Source: Pseudomonas bohemica
GTDB lineage: Bacteria; Pseudomonadota; Gammaproteobacteria; Pseudomonadales; Pseudomonadaceae
Direction: 5' to 3'
Assembly (NCBI RefSeq): GCF_002934685.1
Contig: NZ_NKHL01000097.1
Location: forward strand, 18,364-82,363
DNA: 64,000 nucleotides
The first letter of the stretch is position 1; every line of letters begins with the position of its first letter. A program made the translations under genes and the position numbers. Below, one piece after another: positions 17,215 through 26,441 of the stretch. The notes beneath the pieces are model-generated. The model was not told where the DNA came from. It saw nothing but the letters and a program-made list of their open reading frames with translations, and made no database searches.

Positions 17215-17513
17215 TCGATGCGGAAGAGTTTGGAGAAGTTGGAAATGGCGAGGATTTTGATGACATCGGCATTGCAGTTTTCCAGCCGCACATCAGAGCG
17301 TTCACCGCCAGCGTGATCGCGTAACAGCAAAAGCATGCCCAGCGCCGAGCTGTCGAGGTAATTGGTTTCCTTGAGGTCGACCACGTAGCGCTGGGCCTTG
17401 GTTTCCTTTTCGTAGGCATCACGGAAATCCTGATGCTTCGAAAAATCGAAGCGTCCCTTGATCTTGATGGTCAGCTGCTGCTCGTCGGGAGAACGATCGG
17501 AGGTTACTGACAT
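17211..17513 (-). CDS. hsbA: Anti-sigma factor antagonist HsbA
   Basis: STAS-domain protein of 100 residues. In P. aeruginosa the unphosphorylated form binds FlgM and releases FliA, while the phosphorylated form acts on the diguanylate cyclase HsbD. The phosphorylation site Ser56 sits in YLDSSALGMLL. The frame is open far upstream into fliJ's 3' region, but the ATG at 17513 gives the family length. It heads hsbA-hsbR-hptB. Confidence 0.94.
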   Translation of the reverse strand: MSVTSDRSPDEQQLTIKIKGRFDFSKHQDFRDAYEKETKAQRYVVDLKETNYLDSSALGMLLLLRDHAGGERSDVRLENCNADVIKILAISNFSKLFRIE

Positions 17514-17526
17514 AGACAAAAATCCC

Positions 17527-17553
17527 TTATATGAAACGGTGTCAGACGCTTGA
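17527..17553 (-). promoter_or_regulatory. Candidate FliA promoter of hsbA
   Basis: TCAAG and TCATATAA are 14 bases apart on the minus strand, a perfect -35 but only a partial -10 match to the FliA consensus. A sigma-70 reading with -10 TATAAG is possible too. Confidence 0.35.
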
Positions 17554-17650
17554 AGTTTTAGCACTGGTTGTGGGGCGCGGCAAATGGAAGATGGCGCGAG
17601 CGGGACCGAGGTCTGTGTTGCAGCGGCAAGCCACCCATCCGGGCCACAAT

Positions 17651-18100
17651 CTAGAACTGCTCCTGGCGCGGCAATCGCTGGGACAACTCGTCCAGCAGCT
17701 TCTGTTCGCGCTTGTCTTCGAGCGCGCGAGCTTCGTCGATGTAGCGCTGCACCAACTTGCGCAGCCCCTCGACACGTGCGTAAGCCTTCTGCCATTCGCC
17801 GCGGGCCTTGTTCAGATTGTTCTGATGCCAGTTCAGGCTCTGGCGTTGCTGGTTGACGGCTGTCTCCAGCTGATTGAGAAAGCGCTGATAGTTCATCAGC
17901 CACTGCCCGGAAACTCCGTGTGCGCCCTTGTCGATCCACTGCTGCTGGTAGTCGGAACGAAATTTCTCCAGCTCGCCGAGTTTGCTCTCGGCCAGCCGCA
18001 CCTGTCCCTGAAAATGCCCCAGGCGCTGGACGGCAGCTTTCTCTGTCTTTTCGGCCATGTCCACCACGGGCGCCAGACGGGCCGCGCGACTCTGCGCCAT
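17651..18100 (-). CDS. fliJ: Flagellar export chaperone/stalk protein FliJ
   Basis: Coiled-coil stalk of the export ATPase, which activates FliI and contacts FlhA. The product is 149 residues, almost entirely charged and predicted helical (KTEKAAVQRLGHFQGQ..., DEARALEDKREQKLLDELSQ). It lies 6 bases after fliI and is the last gene of the fliE-F-G-H-I-J run. Confidence 0.95.
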   Translation of the reverse strand: MAQSRAARLAPVVDMAEKTEKAAVQRLGHFQGQVRLAESKLGELEKFRSDYQQQWIDKGAHGVSGQWLMNYQRFLNQLETAVNQQRQSLNWHQNNLNKARGEWQKAYARVEGLRKLVQRYIDEARALEDKREQKLLDELSQRLPRQEQF

Positions 18101-18106
18101 GACCTA

Positions 18107-19465
18107 TCAGCTCCCGGCCTGGGGATTGAAGATCTTCGACAGTTGAGCTTCGCTGCTCGGCATACTCTCGTTGTCGTGCAACCCCTGGCGCAGGTAACGC
18201 ACCAGTTGCGGCTGCAGATTGATCGCCAGGTCGGTTTCGCGATCGCCGCCAGCCACATACGCACCGACACTGATCAGGTCACGGCTCTGCTGATAACGCG
18301 ACCACAACTGCTTGAAATACTGCGCCTGGGTCATGTGCTCGGCAGACACCACCGACGGCATGACCCGGCTGATGGAGGCCTCGATGTCGATCGCCGGGTA
18401 ATGCCCCTCCTCCGCCAGACGCCGCGACAGCACGATGTGACCGTCCAGCACGCCCCGCGCCGAGTCGGCGATCGGGTCCTGCTGATCGTCGCCCTCGGAC
18501 AGCACGGTATAAAACGCGGTAATCGACCCCCCGCCTTTCTCCGCATTGCCGGCGCGCTCCACCAGCTTGGGCAACTTGGCGAACACCGATGGCGGATAAC
18601 CCTTGGTCGCAGGCGGCTCGCCGATGGCCAGGGCAATTTCCCGCTGGGCCTGGGCGAAACGGGTCAGAGAGTCCATCAGCAACAGGACGTTCTTGCCCTT
18701 GTCGCGAAAATATTCTGCGATGCGCGTGCAGTACATCGCGGCGCGCAGACGCATCAGCGGTGCATCGTCCGCTGGCGAGGCGACGACCACCGAGCGCTTG
18801 AGGCCTTCCTCGCCGAGGATGTGTTCGATGAATTCCTTCACCTCGCGACCCCGCTCACCGATCAGCCCGACGACGATGATGTCGGCCTCGGTAAAGCGGG
18901 TCATCATCCCCAGCAGCACACTCTTGCCGACGCCCGTACCGGCGAACAGGCCAAGACGCTGACCGCGACCGACCGTCAATAAACCGTTGATACAGCGGAT
19001 GCCGACGTCCAGCGGTTGGCTGATCGGATCGCGCTTGAGCGGATTGATGGTCGGGCCGTCCAGCGGCACCCAGTCCTCGGCCTTCATTCCGCCCTTGCCG
19101 TCCAGCGCACGACCGGCGCCATCGAGCACACGACCAAGCATGGTCATGCCCATCGGCAGACGGCCAGTGTCCGGCAACGGCACCACGCGCGCACCGGGAG
19201 CAATACCGGCGACGCTGCCCACCGGCATCAGGAACACCTTGCTGCCGGCAAAGCCCATGACTTCGGCCTCGACTTCAACCGGATGATGGCTGTCGTCGTT
19301 GATCACCACGCAGCGACTGCCCATGGCCGCGCGCAAGCCTTCGGCCTCCAGCGTCAGCCCCACCATGCGCAGCAGGCGGCCTTCGACCATGGGTTGAACT
19401 GGCAGGGTGATGGCGTCAGCGTAAGTGCTCAGACGCTTGCCGAAGCTGGTGCGCTCAAGACGCAT
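18107..19465 (-). CDS. fliI: Flagellar export ATPase FliI
   Basis: F1-beta-like ATPase that energises unloading of export substrates. The product is 452 residues with Walker A AGTGVGKS at 175-182, Walker [16 protein letters not shown], and a C-terminal domain for substrate and FliJ contact. The start ATG at 19465 lies inside the 3' end of fliH (11-base overlap) and gives the family N-terminus [12 protein letters not shown]; 13 further open codons upstream are rejected. Confidence 0.97.
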   Translation of the reverse strand: MRLERTSFGKRLSTYADAITLPVQPMVEGRLLRMVGLTLEAEGLRAAMGSRCVVINDDSHHPVEVEAEVMGFAGSKVFLMPVGSVAGIAPGARVVPLPDTGRLPMGMTMLGRVLDGAGRALDGKGGMKAEDWVPLDGPTINPLKRDPISQPLDVGIRCINGLLTVGRGQRLGLFAGTGVGKSVLLGMMTRFTEADIIVVGLIGERGREVKEFIEHILGEEGLKRSVVVASPADDAPLMRLRAAMYCTRIAEYFRDKGKNVLLLMDSLTRFAQAQREIALAIGEPPATKGYPPSVFAKLPKLVERAGNAEKGGGSITAFYTVLSEGDDQQDPIADSARGVLDGHIVLSRRLAEEGHYPAIDIEASISRVMPSVVSAEHMTQAQYFKQLWSRYQQSRDLISVGAYVAGGDRETDLAINLQPQLVRYLRQGLHDNESMPSSEAQLSKIFNPQAGS

Positions 19466-20282
19466 CGGATGCGTCCGCGTTTTTCTGCATGAGTTGTTCG
19501 GCACTCTTGATCGCCGCTTCCAGATCGACGCTCACATCGGGCACCGTGGGGTGCAGCGCCTGCTCGTGCAATTGATCGAACATCTTGGCAATCGCAACAC
19601 TCAGCCGCGTTTCGACGGTCGCGTCGATCCGGCTGTGCTCGGTCTCGACCCTGCAACCGCCCGGCTGCAGCGTGTCGTCTTCAAGAATCCGCCAGTTTTC
19701 CTCGTGACGCTCGCGCAGGGCTTTGACCTGAGCGAAGTCCTGAGAATTGACCAGAATGCGCACGTTGGTGGCGCCCATCGGCAGCAGGCGCAAGGCGTCC
19801 TGCAGCACCTTGCCGATCTGGCTCGAGTCGGTTTTCAGTTCGCGCTGAATCACCTCGCGGGCAAGGTGTTCAACCAGCTGAATCATGGATTTTTCGATCT
19901 GTGCATCCTGGTCGGCGATAGGCTCGAACAGGTGCGTCATGAGGGTTTCCAGGCTCTCGAGTTTCGCCGCGAGGGCGACTTCGGCCTCCTGACGCACCTT
20001 GAGCTGGGTGCTGTGGAAACCTTCCTTCTCGCCGATGGCGAAGCCTTCGTTGTAAGCGTCCTGACGAATGCTTTCCAACTCTTCGAGGGTCAGTGGCTGG
20101 ACTTCTTCGAGCGGCACTTCTTCGCTTTCGGCAGGCTCCGGCGCTTCGGCCACCGGTTCAGGCTCTGGCTCTTCCACGCGGGGATCGAAGCTGGGCAACG
20201 TCCAGACATCGATCCCACGCAGATCCTTGGCGCGGATAAGCTCGCTGGGTGCTTCTTTATCGGAGCTGAACATCGACTGCAC
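19455..20282 (-). CDS. fliH: Flagellar export ATPase regulator FliH
   Basis: FliH holds FliI to the C-ring and regulates it. The product is 275 residues: an N-terminal region with a Pro/Glu-rich stretch (about 33-65), a GxxxG-type helix ([13 protein letters not shown]), a coiled coil, and a C-terminal domain related to V/F-ATPase peripheral stalks ([19 protein letters not shown]). It lies between fliG and fliI in the standard operon. Confidence 0.95.
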   Translation of the reverse strand: MQSMFSSDKEAPSELIRAKDLRGIDVWTLPSFDPRVEEPEPEPVAEAPEPAESEEVPLEEVQPLTLEELESIRQDAYNEGFAIGEKEGFHSTQLKVRQEAEVALAAKLESLETLMTHLFEPIADQDAQIEKSMIQLVEHLAREVIQRELKTDSSQIGKVLQDALRLLPMGATNVRILVNSQDFAQVKALRERHEENWRILEDDTLQPGGCRVETEHSRIDATVETRLSVAIAKMFDQLHEQALHPTVPDVSVDLEAAIKSAEQLMQKNADASDAS

Positions 20283-20288
20283 CTGTTG

Positions 20289-21308
20289 TTAAATCATTTC
20301 CTCGCCACCCTTGCCGCCGAGAACGATCTCCCCGGCCTCCGCCATACGACGGGCAATGGTGAGGATTTCCTTCTGGGCTGCTTCCACGTCGCTGACGCGA
20401 ACCGGACCCTTGGCCTCCAGGTCGTCGCGCAACAGCTCGGCGGCACGCTTGGACATGTTCTTGAAAATCTTTTCCTTGATCGCCTCGTCCGAACCCTTGA
20501 GTGCCAGTACCAGCACATCGGAAGAGACTTCGCGAAGCAAGGCCTGAATACCACGGTCGTCGACGTCGGACAGGTTGTTGAAGACGAACATCAGGTCTTC
20601 GATCTGTGTCGAAAGGTCTTCGTCCACCTCGCGAATGGAATCCATGAGCTGGCCTTCGATCGAGCTGTCGAGGAAGTTCATGATGTCTGCTGCACGCTTG
20701 ATACCGCCCAGGGTGGTACGCGACGTGTTGGCGTTGCCCGAGAACTGCTTCTCGAGGATCTGGTTCAATTCTTTCAAGGCCGCGGGCTGCACGGTGTTCA
20801 ACGACGAGACGCGCAGGATGATGTCCAGACGCACCTTGTGGTCGAAATGGCTCAGCACTTCACCGGCCTGGTCGGCGTCCAGATAAGCGACCACGATGGC
20901 CTGGATCTGCGGGTGCTCGTAGCGAATGACGTCCGCGACGGCGCGCGGTTCCATCCACTTGAGGCTGTCCAGACCGCTGGTGTTGCCGCCCAGCAGGATG
21001 CGATCGATCAGGCCATTGGCCTTGTCTTCGCCCAGGGCCTGAGTGAGCATCTTGCGGATATAGCCGTCGGAACCGATGCCGACGCCGGTCTGATCTCCGA
21101 CCACGTCGACGAACTCGCTCATCACCTGCTCGACCTGCTCGCGATGGACATTGCGCATCTGCGCCATGGCCACGCCGACGCGCTGGACCTCCTTAGGGCC
21201 CATGTGACGCAGAACCTGGGCAGCATCAGTCTCACCCAGGGTGAGCAACAGGATCGCAGCCTTATCAACGCGGCTCAGTTTGACCGCAGCAGCACGATTA
21301 TCACTCAT
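20289..21308 (-). CDS. fliG: Flagellar motor switch protein FliG
   Basis: C-ring protein that converts stator force into rotation. The product is 339 residues with the three armadillo-like domains and the C-terminal torque helix containing the charged residues of IKEKIFKNMSKRAAELLRDDLE. The start overlaps the end of fliF by 8 bases, which is usual and indicates coupled translation. Confidence 0.98.
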   Translation of the reverse strand: MSDNRAAAVKLSRVDKAAILLLTLGETDAAQVLRHMGPKEVQRVGVAMAQMRNVHREQVEQVMSEFVDVVGDQTGVGIGSDGYIRKMLTQALGEDKANGLIDRILLGGNTSGLDSLKWMEPRAVADVIRYEHPQIQAIVVAYLDADQAGEVLSHFDHKVRLDIILRVSSLNTVQPAALKELNQILEKQFSGNANTSRTTLGGIKRAADIMNFLDSSIEGQLMDSIREVDEDLSTQIEDLMFVFNNLSDVDDRGIQALLREVSSDVLVLALKGSDEAIKEKIFKNMSKRAAELLRDDLEAKGPVRVSDVEAAQKEILTIARRMAEAGEIVLGGKGGEEMI

Positions 21309-23079
21309 CTGTGTTGATCCACTCTTTTACGACCTGAGCCACACGAGCCGGGTCTTCAGCCACCAGGCTCTTGATTGCGTTGAGCTGCGCGTCATAACCC
21401 TCGCTCGGGCTCGGCAGCAGAATGCTTTGCGGACCGCCCAGACTCACGCGGTCGTTGGCCAGCTCACCATCCATACCGACCATGCCGCCCAGCTCGACGT
21501 CACTGTCGGCGAGCTTGCTCTTCGGATTGGTGATGTTGTTCAACACCGGACGCAGGACGCCGAAGACCAGCACCAGGATGAAGAGCACGCCCATCGCCTG
21601 TTTGACGATGTCCCAGAACCATGGCTGCGAGTAGAACGGAATGTCCGGAATCACTTCGCCACGATCGGCGGAAAACGGCACGTTGATCACGCTGACACTG
21701 TCGCCACGGCTGGCATCGAAGCCCACGGCGTCCTGCACCAGACGGGTGAAGCGCGCCAGTTGATCGGCGGTCCACGGCACCATGGTGGTTTCACCGTTGG
21801 CCGGATTGACCTTGACCTGATCGTCCACCACCACCGCTACCGACAGGCGATTGATCTTGCCCTGCTGTTGCTTGGTGTGGCTAATGGAACGGTCCAGCTC
21901 GAAGTTCTTGGTCGACTGGTTACGCTTGTCCGCCGGGTACGGCGCGAGCATCGGCTGACCGGTGGCCGGGTCCATGATCTGCTGACCGTTGGCGTCCAGC
22001 AGCGGTTGGCCTGGAGCGATCGGGCCTGTAGCACCGGCGGCACTGGCGGTGGCGTTCTGCGGAGCAGTGGCCGGGCCCGGTGGCTGGTTGCTCAGAGCAC
22101 CCGGCACGCCTTGTGGGCCGCTGCTGCTGGAGCGTTGTTCGTTGACCGTCTGCTCGCTGCGCAACGCAGGCTGATCAGGGTTGAAGCTTTCGGCGGTGGA
22201 TTCCACCGCACTGAAGTCGACGTCGGCCGAGACTTCAGCTTTATAACGATCATTACCCAACACCGGTTGCAGAATGTTCTGCACGCGCTGGGTCAGCATG
22301 CCTTCCATGCGACGGGTGTAGTCAAACTGCTTACCGGCCATGCTCAGCTCGGAGTTTTCCGCCTGGTCGGACAGCAGATTGCCTTTCTGGTCGACGACGG
22401 TGACCTGTGATTTGGTCAACTCAGGGACGCTGGTCGCCACCAGATTGACGATGGCCATGACCTGACCCGGCTCGAGGCTGCGACCGGCGTACATTTCCAC
22501 CAGCACCGAAGCGGTGGGTTTACGGTCGTCACGCACGAACACCGAACTCTTCGGAATCGCCAGGTGCACGCGAGCGGCCTTGATGTTGTTCAGGCTGGAA
22601 ATGGTGCGCGCCAATTCGCCTTCCAGTCCGCGACGGTAACGGGTGGCCTCCATGAACTGGCTGGTGCCCAGGCCCTGGTCCTTGTCCAGAATTTCGAAGC
22701 CGACGTTGCCGTCGTTCTGCGCGATACCGGCGCCGGCCAGTTTGATACGGGCACGGGCCAGGTCGTCGGACTTGACCAGCAAGGCGCCGGAATTGGGCTC
22801 CACGGTGTAAGGAATGTCGGCCTGCGCCAGCGTATCCATCACCTGCTTGGTGTCCATGCCCGACAAGCTGCCATACAGCGGCTTGTAGTCTGGCTGTTGC
22901 GACCAAAGCACGACGGCAAAACCAATCGCCACGCTGGCAGCCAGACCGACCATGAGGCCAACCTGACGCAGCATCGTCATCTCGGACAGATTTTGCAGGA
23001 ACGCCAAACCGAACATCGGCGGCTTGCTTCCTGTCGCACCCGTTTTGGCAGGTACGTTATCGGCGACGGCTTCAGCCAT
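21301..23079 (-). CDS. fliF: Flagellar MS-ring protein FliF
   Basis: Inner-membrane ring on which the basal body is built. The product is 592 residues with two transmembrane helices (about 36-58 and 450-472), two ring-building motifs between, and a cytoplasmic FliG-binding tail ending VVKEWINTDE. The periplasmic part contains a Pro/Ala/Gly-rich insert around 310-370, common in Pseudomonas FliF. It lies 14 bases after fliE. Confidence 0.97.
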   Translation of the reverse strand: MAEAVADNVPAKTGATGSKPPMFGLAFLQNLSEMTMLRQVGLMVGLAASVAIGFAVVLWSQQPDYKPLYGSLSGMDTKQVMDTLAQADIPYTVEPNSGALLVKSDDLARARIKLAGAGIAQNDGNVGFEILDKDQGLGTSQFMEATRYRRGLEGELARTISSLNNIKAARVHLAIPKSSVFVRDDRKPTASVLVEMYAGRSLEPGQVMAIVNLVATSVPELTKSQVTVVDQKGNLLSDQAENSELSMAGKQFDYTRRMEGMLTQRVQNILQPVLGNDRYKAEVSADVDFSAVESTAESFNPDQPALRSEQTVNEQRSSSSGPQGVPGALSNQPPGPATAPQNATASAAGATGPIAPGQPLLDANGQQIMDPATGQPMLAPYPADKRNQSTKNFELDRSISHTKQQQGKINRLSVAVVVDDQVKVNPANGETTMVPWTADQLARFTRLVQDAVGFDASRGDSVSVINVPFSADRGEVIPDIPFYSQPWFWDIVKQAMGVLFILVLVFGVLRPVLNNITNPKSKLADSDVELGGMVGMDGELANDRVSLGGPQSILLPSPSEGYDAQLNAIKSLVAEDPARVAQVVKEWINTDE

Positions 23080-23093
23080 GACTTAAATTGTCC

Positions 23094-23423
23094 TCAAACC
23101 GGCATTTGCATGATGTCTTGGTACGCCTGAACCAGCTTGTTACGTACCTGGGTCAGCGCTTGAAACGAGACGCTGGCTTTCTGCGAGGAAATCATCACAT
23201 CGGTGAGGTCCACGCCGCTCTTGCCCATTTCGAAGGCCGTGGACAGCTGGTTCGACGCCTGTTGCGTGTCGTTGACCTTGTTGACGGCCATGCCGAGCAT
23301 GTCGGAAAAACTTGTGCCGCCTGTGATCTCCGGGGCTTCGATAGCAGCAGGCTTTGCCATGGCGTCCATCTGCATGGAGCGCATGTCCAACATCAAGCGA
23401 TTAAATTCAACACCTTGGCTCAT
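23094..23423 (-). CDS. fliE: Flagellar hook-basal body adapter FliE
   Basis: FliE joins the MS ring to the rod and is exported early. With the ATG at 23423 the product is 109 residues ([17 protein letters not shown]...), the family length; five codons upstream are open but not conserved. The C-terminal segment [20 protein letters not shown] is the conserved FliE signature. It heads fliEFGHIJ downstream of a sigma-54 element. Confidence 0.96.
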   Translation of the reverse strand: MSQGVEFNRLMLDMRSMQMDAMAKPAAIEAPEITGGTSFSDMLGMAVNKVNDTQQASNQLSTAFEMGKSGVDLTDVMISSQKASVSFQALTQVRNKLVQAYQDIMQMPV

Positions 23424-23484
23424 GGACTTCTCTCTCAAAAGGGCCGCAAATTTTTGACACCGATTCCGCGGTTATCCATGTAGT

Positions 23485-23500
23485 AGCAACAACGGTGCCA
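23485..23500 (-). promoter_or_regulatory. Sigma-54 promoter of the fliE operon
   Basis: The minus strand reads TGGCACCGTTGTTGCT, a perfect TGGCAC-N5-TTGCW, 62 bases ahead of the fliE ATG. Just upstream GGCACAGTGCC (23511-23521) is a small perfect palindrome that could be part of an activator site. Confidence 0.85.
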
Positions 23501-23567
23501 GACCAATGACGGCACAGTGCCAGCTTTTCATGAAAGTATTGGGATGGTTACAAAAGCTGCGTTTAGA

Positions 23568-23660
23568 ACCTGTAGAGCGCACTTGCCCGCAAATGCTTCG
23601 TCTCAGCCAATCTTAATGGTCTGACACGACGCATTCGTGGGCAGGCGTGCTCCTACAGGC
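23568..23660. repeat. REP-type inverted pair between fleR and fliE
   Basis: The outer arms CCTGTAG / CTACAGG and inner GCACTTGCCCGCAAATGC / GCATTCGTGGGCAGGCGTGC pair with few mismatches over about 93 bases. This is the common Pseudomonas REP layout, placed just after the fleR stop, where it could end or protect the fleS-fleR message. Confidence 0.75.
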
Positions 23661-23670
23661 TTGATTGATG

Positions 23671-25098
23671 TCAGCTAGCGAACAGATACCCTTCGACATC
23701 CATCCCCGCATCCCGCATCTGCGCCAATTTGTAGCGCAACGTACGAGGGCTGATACCCAGGCGTTCGGCGGCTTCCTTGCGCCGGCCACGCTCAGCGCGC
23801 AGGGTGTCGATGATCATCTGAAACTCGCGACGGCGCAGGTCTTCCCCCAGCGCGCCAGCCAATTCGCCATTGGCAGTCTCCAGCGACGATTCCATGACAC
23901 CGGGCGGTGTCGGCAGCGGCGCCAGAACCTGAAGCATCGGCGCCTGGGCAGGCATCGACGCGAAGCTGATGGGGCCCGCAAGACAGAAGTCCTGCGCCTG
24001 AATCACCCCACCCTGTTGCAGGATCAGCGCGCGCTGCACAGCGTTGTCCAGCTCGCGCACGTTGCCCGGCCAGCTGTATTCGACCAGACACTTTTGCGCA
24101 TCGGCCGACAACCGCACCGGCGCGTGCTTCATTTTATTGACGTGTTTGGCCAGCAGACGCTCGGCCAGAGGCAGAATATCGCCGGGACGCTGACGCAGCG
24201 GGTGCCACGCAAGCGGAAACACCGACAGGCGATAAAACAGGTCTTCACGGAAACGCCCCGCCGCTACCTCGCCCGCCAGATCGCGGTTGGTGGTCGCGAG
24301 CACGCGAATGTCCAGTGCGATAGGCTTGCGCGCGCCGACCCGCTCCACCTCGCGCTCCTGCAAAACCCGCAGCAATTTGGCCTGCAGCCCCATCGGCATC
24401 TCGGAGATTTCGTCGAGCAGAATGGTCCCGCCATCCGCCTGTTCGAACTTGCCCGCCTGAGCGGCGATGGCGCCGGTAAAGGAGCCTTTCTCGTGGCCGA
24501 ACAAGGTGGCTTCGAGCATGTTGTCCGGTATCGCCGCGCAGTTGATGGCAATGAACGGTTTACCGGCGCGCGGCGATTGCTGATGAATGAAACGCGCCAG
24601 CACTTCCTTGCCGGTCCCGGATTCGCCGGAAATCAGCACCGTGGAATCGCTTTTCGCCACCCGGCTCGCCAGATTGAGCAACTGTACGCTGGCCGGTTCG
24701 ACCGCGATCGGGCCTTCACCGTCCGCAGGCCCCAATCGGCCCAACGCGTGACGGGCTACCAGCGCCAGAAGCGCCTTGGGCTCGAAGGGTTTGACCAGAT
24801 AATCGGCGGCACCTTGACGCATGGCTTCCACGGCACGATCCACCGCGCCATGAGCCGTCATCAACAACACCGGCAGTTGCGGATAGCGGCTGCGCAGTTG
24901 GGCCAGCAATTGATGGCCGTCCATACCCGGCATGTTGACATCGCTGATCACCAGACTGAAAGAGACTGCACCCGCAGCCAGCATCGCCTCTTCGGCAGAG
25001 CCGACGGCGTGGTAATCGTGACCGGCCAGCTCCAGGGTTTCACCCAGCGCCTCGCGCAGGGAATGATCATCCTCGACCAGCAATACATTGATCGTCAT
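23671..25098 (-). CDS. fleR: Flagellar response regulator FleR, sigma-54 activator
   Basis: Activator of mid-class flagellar genes (hook, rod, L/P rings) with RpoN. The 475-residue product has a receiver with Asp53 ([12 protein letters not shown]), an AAA+ domain with GESGTGKE and a C-terminal Fis-type helix-turn-helix ([19 protein letters not shown]). The loop that contacts sigma-54 reads GSFTGA instead of the more frequent GAFTGA. It overlaps fleS by four bases (ATGA) and so is translated with its kinase. Confidence 0.95.
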   Translation of the reverse strand: MTINVLLVEDDHSLREALGETLELAGHDYHAVGSAEEAMLAAGAVSFSLVISDVNMPGMDGHQLLAQLRSRYPQLPVLLMTAHGAVDRAVEAMRQGAADYLVKPFEPKALLALVARHALGRLGPADGEGPIAVEPASVQLLNLASRVAKSDSTVLISGESGTGKEVLARFIHQQSPRAGKPFIAINCAAIPDNMLEATLFGHEKGSFTGAIAAQAGKFEQADGGTILLDEISEMPMGLQAKLLRVLQEREVERVGARKPIALDIRVLATTNRDLAGEVAAGRFREDLFYRLSVFPLAWHPLRQRPGDILPLAERLLAKHVNKMKHAPVRLSADAQKCLVEYSWPGNVRELDNAVQRALILQQGGVIQAQDFCLAGPISFASMPAQAPMLQVLAPLPTPPGVMESSLETANGELAGALGEDLRRREFQMIIDTLRAERGRRKEAAERLGISPRTLRYKLAQMRDAGMDVEGYLFAS

Positions 25099-26321
25099 GA
25101 GCGGTTACCTGTGGCGCTGACGCCCGGAATCAGCGGCAAGGAAACGATGGCACAGGTCCCGCGGCCCGGACGCGAACGAAATTGCACCTGCCCCTGGTGA
25201 GCCCTGGCAACTGCCGTGACCACCGCCAGCCCGAGTCCGGTGCCGGTGGTCTTGGTGGTGAAGAATGGCTCGCCGATCCGGGCCAGAGCGGCGGCTTCGA
25301 TACCGCTACCGTTATCACTGATGCATAGGCGCAAGGTGTTGCCACGGTCGTACGCATGAATCTTGACGCGTGCGCCAGCAGCACTGGCCTGCACAGCGTT
25401 TTCGATCAGGTTGAGCAACGCACCGATCAGGGTGTCGCGGTTGCACAACAATTCGCCATCGACGCTGTTGCATCGCCAGCGCACCGCGACATCCCGAACA
25501 TGGGTCTGCGCCGAGGACTCCAGCGCATCGACCAACGCCTGCGGGGTCACGCGATCGGTCAGCGGCAGCTCGCCTCGGGCAAACACCAGCATGTCGCGGA
25601 CCTGATGCTCCAGCTCGTGCAGACGCTCCTTGAGGCGGCCAGCGAAACGCTGCTGGGTCTCGACATTCAGTGCCTGCTCGGTCAAATGGCTGGCGTAGAT
25701 CATCGCCGCCGACAACGGCGTGCGGATCTGATGAGCAAGGGAGGCAACCATGCGTCCCAGCGACGACAGACGCTCATGGCGCGCCAGCTGGCTTTGCAGA
25801 TGACGGGTTTCAGTCAGGTCGTTGAGCAGCACCAACTGCCCCGGTTCGGCGTCCAGCGAGCGGGTCGCGATGGACAGACGACGCCCGTCTTTAAGGGAGA
25901 TTTCATGGCCGTCGTCTTCTCGAGGCGCGAAGCAGCGCGCAATGACGTGACGCCAGAGCATGCCGATCAGCGGCTCGCCCAATAGCTCCAGGGCGGCCGG
26001 GTTGGCCTCGCGAACCGTTCCGGTGCCGTCGATGACGATAACGCCTCCGGGCAACAGGTCGAGCAGATTCTGCAGCCGGTTGGCCAGACGCTCTTTCTCG
26101 GCCAGTTCCTGCATGCGCTGGGCGCTGACCACCGCCAGCTCACCCTTGAGCTCGGTAACCCGTGCTTCGAGCAAGCTGTAGGAATCAGTCAATTGCGCCG
26201 ACATCTGGTTGAACAGGGAAAATGCCTGTTCCAACCCTTGTCGACTTTCCACTTCCGGGGACGGCTGCACTTGCGAACCTGGCAAGACGGGTTCGGAAGA
26301 CATCTGAGCGGCCTGGGACAT
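25095..26321 (-). CDS. fleS: Flagellar sensor kinase FleS
   Basis: Partner kinase of FleR. The product is 408 residues with no transmembrane segment, so it is cytosolic: a coiled N-terminus, a PAS domain (about 85-175), HisKA with His197 in SLAHQIRTPLSA, and an HATPase domain (NLIENAVQAS, DNGSGIE, GTGLGLAVV). It lies 120 bases after fleQ, behind a rho-independent terminator and its own sigma-54 element. Confidence 0.95.
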   Translation of the reverse strand: MSQAAQMSSEPVLPGSQVQPSPEVESRQGLEQAFSLFNQMSAQLTDSYSLLEARVTELKGELAVVSAQRMQELAEKERLANRLQNLLDLLPGGVIVIDGTGTVREANPAALELLGEPLIGMLWRHVIARCFAPREDDGHEISLKDGRRLSIATRSLDAEPGQLVLLNDLTETRHLQSQLARHERLSSLGRMVASLAHQIRTPLSAAMIYASHLTEQALNVETQQRFAGRLKERLHELEHQVRDMLVFARGELPLTDRVTPQALVDALESSAQTHVRDVAVRWRCNSVDGELLCNRDTLIGALLNLIENAVQASAAGARVKIHAYDRGNTLRLCISDNGSGIEAAALARIGEPFFTTKTTGTGLGLAVVTAVARAHQGQVQFRSRPGRGTCAIVSLPLIPGVSATGNRS

Positions 26322-26373
26322 AGTTGATCTCTCGGTGGCGAACCGTCAGCAAACGGTATGTTGCAAGAGACTT

Positions 26374-26389
26374 AGCAATCCTCGTGCCG
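26374..26389 (-). promoter_or_regulatory. Sigma-54 promoter of fleSR
   Basis: The minus strand reads CGGCACGAGGATTGCT, one mismatch from TGGCAC-N5-TTGCW with correct spacing, 53 bases before fleS. It sits immediately downstream of the fleQ terminator, so fleSR is transcribed separately under FleQ. Confidence 0.75.
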
Positions 26390-26391
26390 AA

Positions 26392-26420
26392 AAAAAACCG
26401 CTGAAAAATCAGCGGTTTGT
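26392..26420 (-). terminator. Rho-independent terminator of fleQ
   Basis: AAACCGCTGA-TTTTT-TCAGCGGTTT forms a stable stem on the minus strand followed by a run of T. The flanks are A/T-rich on both sides, so it may work in both directions. Confidence 0.85.
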
Positions 26421-26441
26421 TTTTTGCGCGTCAAACAAGTG

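Noticed and set aside
19425..21317. Open frame of about 630 codons on the plus strand opposite fliH and fliG
   Set aside because: Same situation: the complement of highly conserved flagellar genes, with shadow-type composition.
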